NCBI GenBank assembly: GCA_963931865.1 | Contig: OZ007511.1 | Coordinates: forward strand, 294,836 to 358,835 | DNA length: 64,000 bases | Source: Axinella damicornis | Lineage: Eukaryota > Porifera > Demospongiae > Axinellida > Axinellidae | Reading direction: 5' to 3' | Part shown: piece by piece, positions 34,501-45,910 of the stretch | Position numbering within the stretch: position 1 is the stretch's first letter | Layout of the letters: the number at the start of each line of letters is the position of its first letter | Position numbers and translations under genes: made by a program | Notes under the pieces: model-generated | What the model was told of the DNA's origin: nothing | Seen by the model: the letters and a program-made list of their open reading frames with translations, nothing else | The model's database searches: none

Positions 34501-37500
34501 CCCCCCCCCCCCCCCCCCCTCCCAGACCCACAGGACTTTGGTGGCGGAGCCTTCCCGCTCGTGTTCACTTCTGCAACCGGTCAAAACAACCCAGTTTGTG
34601 TGCCAGCAGGAGATGTTCGGATTACAAATGACAACACCTGTGAAGCAGATGAGACCTTCTCTATTGCACTGAGTACCCAGGCCGGAGAGACGCAAGTCAA
34701 CCTAAACCCTCAGACTGGAACTGCAACAATCATTGATGACGACGGTAATTTAGCCAACCATCCTCGATGATGATTGATTTAGCCAACTGCTAAATAGCAA
34801 AAAAATTAATTTCCAGCAAATTCACAACTAAGGTAGGGCGGGGTAATTCAGGCCACGGTATAGTACGGGGTAATTCGGGCCACTTCAACGTTGCAACAGG
34901 AAAGATGCATCCTTTTTATTCTTGCTTCTAGTGAGTTGTAGGCAGGTTGAGTCCCTGGATATACATGGCCAGAAGTTTGCCTAAAGTCTGTCCGTTTTTA
35001 GTTACCGTTGACCTGAAGTTGAAGTGGCCCGAATTACCCCGTGGCCCGAATTACCCCGTGGCCCGAATTACCCTGCCCTACCTTATTTAGCAAACATGTA
35101 TACTGCTTCACACTTGAATATTAGCTACAATGTTGGACCCTATGGAATAGGTGCTCTTAAGGTTACGATGAACAGTTAGGAGGCAGCTGTCAGTTTGTTT
35201 ACATAAAACAATGAGATAATGTTATTCATAGCGGAAGCGGTACATGTAAACGCGGTACAAACTCAATTAACAACAGACTAATGAGACCTTACAGTATTTG
35301 AAACCTTGCGCCAAATATAACGAAGGGAAATTGTTTCTCATGAATTTTGACTTGCTGCACGTGTAGCCTGATGTATTTTGCAGGGCGGCACGAAGCGATA
35401 TCACGAAATTGGGGCATAAAACGGAGGCTATGCATGCCTACAGAATGCTCATCCTGGCTGAACCGGTAAGTTTTTGTACATGTAGCTAAACGTAGACACA
35501 GATCGCCGAATATCTCTTCGTCACGACCTAGCAAATACTATGTACTAGTGCTGGAGAATTTTTGAGGGTTGGGCTACCCTCTGCCTCTCAGTAATTTGGC
35601 GCAAAAGCGCTTGTACAGTGAGTCTATTTGCCTAGGTCCAAATGCCTTGAGGCATTTTACTTTCCTGTTCCAGGTGTTCATACTTCTTTCATGTAGTGTT
35701 GGAAAATTGGAATGCAACTTGTTTCGGATTGATATCTGTTATAGTTCCTGAGATATAAAGCGGCAAAGTTACCAGCAAAAACATTTATCGAATTGTACAT
35801 CGTAACCTTAAGGTAGGAAGCACGGCATCGGCGAAATCGCGCAATTTTGCTCATGAATAATTAATGAGATGACATCACTCGCATTCATCTGTTTACGTTT
35901 TCCCATGGCGGCAACCGGAATAAACAAGATGGGCTTCTCTCTTTGATGCGGCTAGCGGCCCTTTCAAGTTTCAAATCGGTACTCTGATGTGGCCGTGCGG
36001 TACTTTGAAGATTTGTTACAACACTCTTTTTTAGAAGCTATTCTAGCTTATTGAATGTAGCGATGGGCTATCTGAGTGTGAATAGCTAGGTGGAGTGAGC
36101 AGGAATGTTTGTGGGTCTGCTGAAGTGGCCGAAGAACAGCCTGGAAAGTGAACAGCATCTGACAGCTCCCTGGCCAAGGTACTCTAGAGAGTTGACCTTT
36201 CGGCATTACAGGCCCCGCCCATTTTCATGTTAGGGCGAATTTGGTAACTGGACTGGGCTGGTGAGAGGGAGTAGATGTGTGGCCAAAACTCTGTGACCGA
36301 GAGGTGAACGTGGAAAAGCATCCCTAGTTTTGCAGGGGGTAGGTTGACCTTTTGAAGAGCTTGAGTCGGTTTTAGTTGGTGTGCGTGGAATTTTTTTTGA
36401 AAGCCTAGGGTAGCCAAACCTCTGTTTTTGAGGGTGGCAGTGAGTTTTGGGCTGTAACCTGCAAGTGAGGAGAGCAGGTGGTAAATCCATCCGTAATTTT
36501 TGGGCCTGTTTTGTGTGTGTATTGATGATGGGGTCAGAGTGTGGGTGGGGCCTTGGAGAGGGTCCAAATTTTCAGTTTCGTAGAGGGCCTTAAAATTGAG
36601 TTTTAGGGCATTTTCAAGCAGAGGGTGCAGTTTGATGCAAAGTATTGCTGAAACTTGTGTACACTTTGATGCTGCCCATTTGTCCATCAACTTGGTTTCG
36701 GAGATCGCAGTACCCATGTTTCCTACCTTAAGCAGTAGGTAGTGTTTAATACCATCGATTCACTGTTGTATACTTGCAGCTAAGACCGTTAGCTTTGACA
36801 TGCCGAGCTACACTGTCACGGAGGGTGAAGATCCTCAGTTGGACTTCAGTGTGAATATTTCTGGGAGCCCTGGTGTGGGTCGTTCATGTCTTGTCACAAT
36901 CACAACCGTTCCAGACTCTGCAGAGGGTAAGTGACCAGATGTGGGATTATAAGTGTGTACTATAATATATTATACAACCCTAGGTGCTATATGTTTATAC
37001 GGGGTATGGTTTGGATTTGTCAATTTTGTTTTCTGTGATAGTTGTGAACATGATGGCTGCTTGAAATGATAGGCTTGTATGAACTACGCCATATGAAACA
37101 CCCTATAGATAGCATAGTTTAATAGGCATACTAGAATGCAGGGCTTGTATGACATATCATATCGATTCCACCTCCTTCAATATATATCACTTCCGGTTCC
37201 TTTTTCTAATCTCAGCTGCCGAGGACTATGATGCCAGCGTTATGCCTACTCAGTTTGCCACCTTCTCATTTGGCTCAACTTCACCCATGGATCGGAGCAT
37301 CAACATTATTGAAGATCTTGTCTTTGAGCCAACCGAGTCTTTCAATTTAAGCCTGAGCACCAGTAGTCCTGATTGCATCATCCCCAATCCGCTTGTCCCA
37401 GTCACAATCCTGGACGATGGTGAGGATGAGTTACAGCAGCTGTCATTGCAAATAACATCTGTTGGAAATTACAGCAGCTGTCAGTGTTTCAGTGTGTATT

Positions 37501-38814
37501 GAGCTACATGGAGGACTGGGCTCAGTGGGGTGTAACACATTCTGTAATGGAGTTTAAGATTTTGATTTTGGAGGAGAGTTAATTTGCTTAAGCACATCAA
37601 CTCATTACCTTGTTCTACACTGCTCATACAGAGGACTGCACTGGTAGGGATCGTATGCCATGTGATGAGAACGCCATGTGTGAAGAGTTCCCTCGACGCG
37701 ATAACTTCACCTGCACCTGCAGTCCCCCATATACGGGAGATGGATTCATGTGCTTTCGTAGTGAGTATCCATGGTAACAGCAATGTGCATTAATTTCCAA
37801 TCTACATAAAGTTAGAACGTTTTGTAAGTGCTATGAAATAGCTACTGCAAGTTCTCCATGAAGCACTATTAATGATGAATTAATAACTTTCCAGTTTCGG
37901 TCGGAGACGACCCTCACTTCAGCATAGCTCTTCCCAGTGGAAAACTCCTCTGCTACACGGTGCAAGGAGAACACGGCTTTGTCTTCAACCTCATCAGCAA
38001 CAAATTGTTCCACATGAATGCCATGTTTGTTCCTGACTCACGCAGAGAAGAGGTCACCTGGCTGGGCTCAATGGGCATCATTGTGCAGAACAGTCAATAC
38101 AAGCAATCCAATGCCACCTATCTGAGGTTTGAGACAAAGGGCAAGAAGATCTACATTGGGGACAAAGTTACACTGCAAGCAAAGAACATTGAGAAACTGA
38201 GCTTCAACAAAGGGAAGATGACCATCTCAGAGGCTCCACCTTATGAAGGCTTCAGGTATCCATCAGTACTGGTTGACCTTCGAGATGTGGGCCTTAACTT
38301 CACCATCAAGTTCCTGAATGAGCATTTGGATCTGTTCTGGCACAACACTGGGAAACACACTAAAGTGTCTCATGGACTAATCGGTTAGTTTATTCACATT
38401 TCCACCCAAATTGAGTGTTGGCAAGTTTTGAGTTGACCAATTGATCTGCTTGCATTAGAAGGGTACACATGTGGTGCATAAGTCAGTCTCATGTTCTTTG
38501 TATACTACAGTATACTACACCCACTAAAGCAATCATTTCTCTCTTCTCCACACATGCATGCAGGTCAATTCTTCCAGAAAGGAGTTGAGATCGATACAGT
38601 TCGTAAGATCCTGATCCTGCCTGGCAAGGAGCCGGTGCCTGTGATGCGTCGCCCCGTGTGGAGCTTCATGGAGCGTGAGGTGGCTGATGACCAGCTCTGT
38701 TGGACTGCCATGAACCCAGGCTACCAGGGAGAAGGACTGATTGATGGAACCTACTTTGACTACCTCGTGAACGACATCCTCTCCACCGACTTCAAATTCA
38801 AGAAGCCACAGTAG
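31589..38814 (+). CDS. Gene D (5' end in gap): Calx-beta repeats, EGF and ITIH_C
   Basis: Exons: 31589-31816, 32156-32299, 32484-32705, 33306-33482, 34526-34744, 36780-36926, 37216-37419, 37632-37760, 37895-38383, 38564-38814 (TAG). All junctions are phase 1; 735 residues are visible. The first visible exon is a second-half Calx-beta (VDYTAINQALSFPSG, ending QDDDG), so its first half and the signal peptide are missing. Three complete Calx-beta domains follow, then EGF (FTCTCSPPYTGDG) and ITIH_C (GDDPHF, HGLIGQFF, GLIDGTYFDY). The last five exons are very close to those of gene C. The acceptor at 34525 follows a 26-nt poly(C) run. The intron 34745-36779 has swelled with transposon-like elements, and the donor after 38383 is GTTAGT rather than GTGAGT. 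Confidence 0.88.
34494..34519. repeat. Poly(C) tract, 26 nt, forming the polypyrimidine tract of a gene D acceptor
   Basis: A run of 26 C followed by TCCCAG and the exon at 34526. The homopolymer takes the place of the normal mixed pyrimidine tract. Confidence 0.9.
34829..35085. mobile_element. MITE-like foldback element with GGTAATTCGGGCCAC repeats
   Basis: The left end TAAGGTAGGGCGGGGTAATTC is mirrored by the right end, which reads GGCCCGAATTACCCTGCCCT then ACCTTA. Each end also has internal copies of GGGGTAATTCGGGCCAC (two on the left; three on the right, inverted). Length about 257 bp, no coding capacity. Inserted in an intron of gene D. Confidence 0.75.
35157..35811. mobile_element. TTAA-flanked element 1
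   Basis: TTAA (35157-35160) is followed by GGTTACGATG; the other end is CATCGTAACC followed by TTAA (35808-35811). The inner element is 647 bp with perfect 10-bp terminal inverted repeats. TTAA target duplication is typical of piggyBac-like transposons. No transposase is visible, so it would be non-autonomous. Confidence 0.65.
35808..36731. mobile_element. TTAA-flanked element 2, sharing a TTAA with element 1
   Basis: It starts TTAA-GGTAGGAAGCA and ends TTTCCTACC-TTAA (36728-36731), giving imperfect inverted ends of about 10 bp around 916 bp. The ends resemble those of the 34829-35085 element (GGTAGGGC). It contains the minus-strand frame at 36184-36717. Confidence 0.6.
36184..36717 (-). CDS. 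Unrecognised 177-residue open frame inside TTAA element 2
   Basis: A continuous minus-strand frame starting MGTAISETKLMDKWAASKC and ending just inside the element, reading away from its right end. I do not recognise the protein; no catalytic triad, zinc-binding cluster or membrane segment stands out. It begins 10 bp from the element terminus, as transposon-encoded proteins often do, but chance openness in a 0.9-kb element is possible. Confidence 0.25.
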   Translation of the reverse strand: MGTAISETKLMDKWAASKCTQVSAILCIKLHPLLENALKLNFKALYETENLDPLQGPTHTLTPSSIHTQNRPKNYGWIYHLLSSLAGYSPKLTATLKNRGLATLGFQKKFHAHQLKPTQALQKVNLPPAKLGMLFHVHLSVTEFWPHIYSLSPAQSSYQIRPNMKMGGACNAERSTL

Positions 38815-39680
38815 AAGGTAATAAGGCACAGAGGAACAGTTTTTATGAACTGTAGAATAGTGATTTAGTTCTAGAGCCCGTCTTATCAGCACTGTACGAT
38901 CTTGCAGTTGTGTTGATTATACAGCTTTATATACACGACTTGTACTGTATAATAATTATGTTGGATTTTTATGTTTGACAACTTCTGTACGAACCGAATC
39001 AGCCTTCATGATCATTCATTCTGTTGCTAAGTGAGCTCATGTCTCGGGTTACCTATGTACCAATTCAAGGAATGTGTATTAGCAGACCTCACAAGGGCTT
39101 CTGAATCCACATGTACAATGCAAAGCATTCCGATGCAAGGTGCTGGAGTGTGGACTCATTCACATCGTGTCGATCGGTCACCACCTGTCACCAAACTGAA
39201 CAGTGCTTGGTAAAATGCGGAAAAATGGAACTTCTCTAGTTTCGTGTCAGACCCCAAGTGTTACTACATACCTGGTTGGTATCCTGCATGAAGCCGGACA
39301 TATCAAGCATGAATAGGTCTATATATGCCCTAGCCCACTGTCCCAGGCTCTCTCCTTTTCTGGGACCGAGGCTAAGCAAGGAGTAGCGGTTGTTGCCAAA
39401 AGCCACTTGCTTTTTTTGGTGGGGGGGCTGCTCTGGTCATCATCTGACGGTGATTGCAGGACTGGTCTGGAGTTGCCTATCATTATTGTACCTCTGAGAA
39501 GATAACCTCTACAAACTGGACAAAACACCCGACTGAATCAACTTCCTAGTCCTTCCCCAATATTGAGAGGCTTCACTGGAGTAGGCTCACAGCCCAGGCC
39601 AGCCAGATGCCTATGAAGTAATGGCCACTACTACCCACTACACACATGACATACACACTGTCACACACACCATGTAATCC
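38815..39680. other. 3' flank of gene D
   Basis: No gene recognised. The region 39040-39115 (GGAATGTGTATTAGCAG then TTCTGAATCCACATGT) is the third copy of the conserved 3'-flank block. The remainder is ordinary intergenic sequence, with a small imperfect foldback around 39345-39375 (CCCAGGCTCTC and TGGGACCGAGGCTA). Confidence 0.5.
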
Positions 39681-39764
39681 TAGCCTCGTTCCCAGGCCAT
39701 TCCCACCACCAGTATTTGCAATCTACTCAATACTGGCAGTGGGAATGGCCTGGGAACGAGGCTA
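39681..39764. mobile_element. Foldback element, TAGCCTCGTTCCCAGGC family, copy 1
   Basis: TAGCCTCGTTCCCAGGCCAT at the left is exactly mirrored by ATGGCCTGGGAACGAGGCTA at the right; the arms extend through CCCAC/GTGGG. Total 84 bp. The cleanest copy of the family in the window. Confidence 0.85.
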
Positions 39765-40134
39765 ATGGCCAGGAACAAGGAATGGCAACCTACATTATAC
39801 ACACACACAGCAGTTACAAAGTGAATTAAAATGTATTACAGACAGTAACATTAAAAGATACTCCTACTAGTGCAGTTGCACCACGAATTGAATATAGCAC
39901 AAAACGATCTCTAAACCAAACAGGATAGCACTAAACATGTATTTCAAACAACAGTACTGGCTCTATAATATATTAAATAACATGTAATTTCAAGTGTGAA
40001 AAAATAGGCAAGCTAAATAGCAAGCCCAGACACGGGGTCATACACAAGTATCACACGCACCATAAGAGTACTGCTACGTATAGTCTCCAAGAAAGAAATA
40101 AACAGTCCAGGAACATGCTTGCGATGTATGCACC

Positions 40135-43100
40135 TCAACAACAGCCTTTCTTGGGAGGAGGATCATTCGGATCACCGACTTTCACACCGCCTGGAGAGTA
40201 GGGGGCAACGTTGTCGCTCACCTGAAAGGAGGAAGCAGGTACCGCTCAAACCACTGGCTCATGGCCAGGTGTGTGCAAGTATAACTATTTACACTTTAGC
40301 TTATTTGACTTGAAGCAAGTAGATATGAGCAGCCTCGGTCCCAGGCAGTTCAAGCGACAATAAGCTGGAAGCTATTGTCTCCTCTATGTTGGTGTTCAGG
40401 GGGTGGGGCTAGAGCAGTGTTTGGTCACATGACCTTCATACTTATTACAATACGAGATATCAGCAGGACCAATGCTCGTCAGAAGAACTCAAATGCCAAT
40501 ACCCTCTCCAGGAGCTTAGATAGAGTGCCCACCAGAGTGAGTAACGCAGCTCAGATAGAGTGCCCACCAGAGTGAGTAACGATAAGAGCAGCAAGTGGGG
40601 ACGGCTGGGTACAGCTCAGATAGAGTGCCCACCAGAGTGAGAGCAGCAAGTGGGGACGGCTGGGTACGTACACCAAATCTCAGATTAGCAATGGTGTGGA
40701 GATATGCCACATGACCTGCCACATGACCTGCCACATGACCTGCCACATGACCTGCCGCATGACCTGCCGCATGACCTGCCACATGACCTGCCACATGACC
40801 TGCCACATGACCTGCCACATGACCTGCCACTAGCTCTACAACACACACAATACATTATATTGATGTACACTGAACTGAGTGTATTGCTGATAGTATGGCA
40901 CATAGTGTTATTTCAAGGCCGCTGTACTAACAACTGCTCGTAACCAATAGCATTGGAGGCACTGCCACTCAACTGAGACTATGAAGCCATTGCTAGTGGA
41001 ATTCCTACCACTTCTCCTTATTAGCTACCGGTACTCAGCATGCTTGCTATGCAATGAGACCCCGGTGGCTGGTACAAGAGCAGGAGAATGCCATTCCGTT
41101 CCTCCAAGACAACCAGCTCTGGCCACAGCAACGGACGCTAGTGCACGGCAGTGATGACAAGACATTGCAACACTGAACCACAGATCAACAACGTCCATCA
41201 TTGTGTCACATGACCTGCCACATGACCTGCCACATGACCTACCACATGACCTGCCACATGACCTGTCACTAGTTCTATTTGTATTGCAGTACATTTTAGT
41301 CTCTTCCTAGACCCTTCATCCAGTGTGTATACCGCTTCATCCAGTGTGTATACCGCTTCATCCAGTGTGTATACCGCTTCATCCAGTGTGTATACCGCTT
41401 CCAGAATAACGTGTGGAAAAACAATCTTTTCCTTACTGACGTAATGTGAACTAATTGCCAGATATAGTATCAGAACAGCAGTTTCATCAAGTGCTTGCAG
41501 GCAAGGCTACCTCCTAAACCCAGTCTACTGGGTCCATAGAATCCTCACAGCACAGGCTCAGGAACCACCGTACACGGAATGCAATGAGCTCAAAACCTTC
41601 CACACAAGAGTGCTCTGAGGTCTGATATGGTGTTCCAAGGGTTCTGTAAAATCTAGTGCACAGCCAAAGAATTTGAAGCCATTTTCCGGCGGAACCGATA
41701 CCAGCACACCTTGCTAGCTGCCAGCAACTCAGCATGCTTGCTATGCAATGAGATACTGACTGGTACAACGACAAGAGAATCCTCCAAACAACAGCAAGCA
41801 GATCTTTAATGGCTACAGCATGGAAGCTAGCACATGGCAGCAATGCACGCTAGTGCACGGCAGCAATGTACGCTAGCACATGGCAGCAATGCACGCTAGC
41901 CATGGCAGCAATGCACGCTAGCACATGGCAGCAATGCACGCTAGTGCACGGCAGCAATGTACGCTAGCACATGGCAGCAATGCACGCTAGCCATGGCAGC
42001 AATGCACGCTAGCACATGGCAGCAATGCACGCTAGCACATGGCAGCAATGCACGCTAGCCATGGCAGTGATGATGAGAGGGCATCTCAACACGAACAAAA
42101 CATTGACTATCAGCTGAGGAGTATATTACAGACATTATTATATGGTATAAAGTATTGCACTATGTATTGAATATCACCACTGCTTTAATTCACAACAGCT
42201 GTACAATGGATGTCTTTGGAGGCCAATTCTGAAGACATTTTACGTCAACCAGGGGCATCCATACCAATTTCAATTAAGTTGCTGCATGTACACTACACTG
42301 TAGCTGCCGCTTGTTGTGGAGGGCATCCTGCATGCGTAGTCTTGTTCCCAGGCCTTCTACGCCTCAAGGCCTGGGAACGAGGCTAGGCATGCAGTATTAC
42401 GCTAGGTATCTTGGGTTAGGAATGAGATATGAAGCTGGGATTTGCACCATTGTGATCAGCATGAATGGAGCATTCCAATGATGTCCTTTTTGCTGTAGGT
42501 TGAATTTTGACCCAAAATCATGAAAAACCATGGATTATAGCCTTTGGTCGAGTGCGATTTTTGACAAAAATGTGACCGAGATTAAAAATCACTTTAAGGA
42601 CATCATTTGAAAGCTCTTTGGATGCTGACCACAATGGCACAATCCCCAGCTTCGTATCTCATTCACATACCAAGATATAATGGCACAATCCCCAGCTTCG
42701 TATCTCATTCACATACCAAGATATAATGGCACAATCCCCAGCTTCGTATCTCATTCACATACCAAGATATAATGGCACAATCCCCAGCTTCGTATCTCAT
42801 TCACATACCAAGATATAATGGCACAATCCCCAGCTTCGTATCTCATTCACATACCAAGATATAATGGCACAATCCCCAGCTTCGTATCTCATTCACATAC
42901 CCATACAAAGTCATCACAGTACACAGAAATGCTGACTACACATGATGTACCCATATTAAAGCATGTGTGGACGTAATGTCTAGATTCTGAGATATGCCCT
43001 GACACGACACACTATGATCACAACTGCATGGTTACGGGACATTCTTGTGTGAGCCCTGTATGGGTCCGTTATGGCACTCAAGGAATCCGGAGACCTCAAG

Positions 43101-45875
43101 ATTAAGGTTACGGGTTACTCGTGCGTGCGCCGTGCGAAATGTATTTACTTAATTTCTCTAGCCAAAAATCTGATGAATCAAGTTGCTCACACTCTTCGCT
43201 TAATGGCCACTGATACTCCTAATACAGCACTCAAGGAATCCGAAGACCTCAGGATTAAAGGTCACTGATACTCCTTATACAGCACTCAAGGAATCCGAAG
43301 ACCTCAAGATTAAAGGTCACTGATACTCCTAATACAGCACTCAGGGAATCCGAAGACCTCAAGATTAAAGGTCACTGATACTCCTAATACAGCACTCAGG
43401 GAATCCGAAGACCTCAAGATTAATGGTCGGTTGATTGATACTCACATTCTTCCTGTCCATTTTGTTCTTAATGTCTCTTGCAAGTGTCAGAAATGCCTGC
43501 AAAAAGGTAGAGAAATTTCAGTTCTGCTTGCCATACTCATCAATGGACCTTCCCCACTGAACCAGTACAAAACTAGTATACTAGTCTAGTAGTATACTGT
43601 TATAGTAAACACTACCAGTACGCTGCTAGTATACTACATGTACTAGTACACTGATAGTACTAGTATACTAGGCTGAGAGTAGGCTAACACACCATCACTT
43701 TAATTCTTTACTGGCCATAAGAAATAGCACGTGCCTGCAAAAGAGCACCCATGGGCGGTGCACCTAGCTTACACATTCACCAAAAGGGGTAAAACCCTGT
43801 AATTAGATTAGCTAGATGTGACTGAAATCATACACACGTCGGCCATCAACATTTCTTACTCACCGCTTCTACGTTGACCCCAGACTTTGCGCTGGTCTCC
43901 ATGAACTTCACTCCGTGCTCCTCTGCAAGCTGCAGAAACAGGATAGCAGAACAGGACAAACCAGTTTGCAGTTTGATGGTATACACACATCACTACAGAT
44001 GACAGTTGTACCACTCAATTACCCTCAACCCCAGGCCCTCTCCAGCTCTGCTTTCTTACGCCACATACCTGACCTTTGAACCAAGTAAAGAAAACATTTT
44101 CCTTCCTTAGTTCAAAGGTCAAGGCAGAACTAACACAGACACAGTGAGGGGGCTGCAGGTGAGAGCTCGTGAGGGCCTCTGCACCATACAGAGAGCTACC
44201 CAGCGCAGGACTAACCAGACACAGTGAGGGGGCTGCAGGCGAGAGCTCGTGAGGGCCTCTGCACAGTACAGAGAGCTACCCAGCGCAGGACTAACACAGA
44301 CACAGTGAGGGGACTGCAGGCGAGAGCTCATGAGGGCCTCTGCACAGTACAGAGAGGTACCCAGCGCAGGACTAACACAGACACAGTGAGGGGGCTGCAG
44401 GCGAGAGCTCGTGAGGGCCTCTGCACAGTACAGAGAGCTACCCAGCGCAGGACTAACACAGACACAGTGAGGGGGCTGCAGGCAAGAGCTCGTGAGGGCC
44501 TCTGCACCGTACAGAGAGCTACCCAGCGCAGGACTAACACAGACACAGTGAGGGGGCTGCAGGCGAGAGCTCGTGAGGGCCTCTGCACAGTACAGAGAGG
44601 TACCCAGCGCAGGACTAACACAGACACAGTGAGGGGGCTGCAGGTGAGAGCTCATGAGGGCCTCTGCACAGTACAGAGAGCTACCCAGCGCAGGACTAAC
44701 CAGACACAGTGAGGGGGCTGCAGGTGAGAGCTTGTGAGGGCCTCTGCACAGTACAGAGAGGTACCCAGCACAGGACTAACACAGACACAGTGAGGGGGCT
44801 GCAGGCGAGAGCTCGTGAGGGCCTCTGCACAGTACAGAGAGCTACCTAGCACAGTAGGCAGTAGCTGAAGTGAGCGATGATACTTTAATGTATTAGGCTT
44901 GCTATCCTTAGCACTTAGTATCACAGGAAAAGTGATTGAATCAGTCAGCCACTGATCATGGATGACTTTTCTACTTTCAGACCAGACAGCATACATGTGC
45001 ATGTGCATGCAGCTGAGGCAGCCTAGCTCATCGCCTTGGCGGCACAAGATTCTCGTCTCACATTGCAAGTCACCCACAACCCTTGCTTTGCGTCTCTGCT
45101 CCATCTTCCCTTCCTCCCCGTCTCCCTCATCTCTCTCTCCCTCCTTCCCTCCCCTATCCCTCCCTCCCACCCTCCCTCCCTGCCTACATGCCTCCCCTTG
45201 TCCCTGCCTCCCTCCCCCTTCTTTCCTTCCTCCCTCTCTCCCTCATCTCCCACTCACCAGTCTTCCTCTCTCCATGCTGACAACCCGTGACTCCTGGAGA
45301 TCACACTTGTTACCTAGGATCATTTTTTCTACATCTGCTGATGCATTCTGAGAGTGGAGAGAGACGACAGTGGAGAGAGGGAGGGAGGGAGGGAGGGAGG
45401 GAGGGAGAAGGGGGGAACAAAGGGACGGACGGAGGGAGAGACGGACGGAGACGACAGGGGAGAGAGGAGGGAGGGAAGGAGGGAGGGAGGGAGGGAAGGA
45501 AGGAGGGAGGGAGTGAGGTAAGGAGAGAGAAGGATCGGACACGATAGATGAGAATAAGATAATTTAAATGTAACCATTATTTGGTGTGTGTTATCTAACC
45601 TCTTCAATGTTCCTAATCCAGTTTCTGATGTTGTCGAAAGATTTCTCATTGGTCACATCATAGACGAGCATTATACCCTGAGGTTGTGGTGGATGAATAG
45701 AGGACAGATTGGACATCTGAAGAATGTGCTACCATTGTGACCTACCCTAGGATGGCTGGGTTGTCATGGGCAACATTCTATGATGCTGCCATGGCAACAG
45801 ACTCACCATTGCTCCCCTATAGTAGGCAGTTGTAATTGTCCTGAACCGTTCCTGGCCAGCTGTATCCCTACATGT

Positions 45876-45910
<35 letters not shown>

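Noticed and set aside
35289..35534. Small frames inside TTAA element 1
   Set aside because: Short, no motif, no transposase resemblance.
40516..40943. Frames with repeated GHVA, GRSC or HDLP
   Set aside because: Products of the 12-bp repeat, open because the period is a multiple of three.
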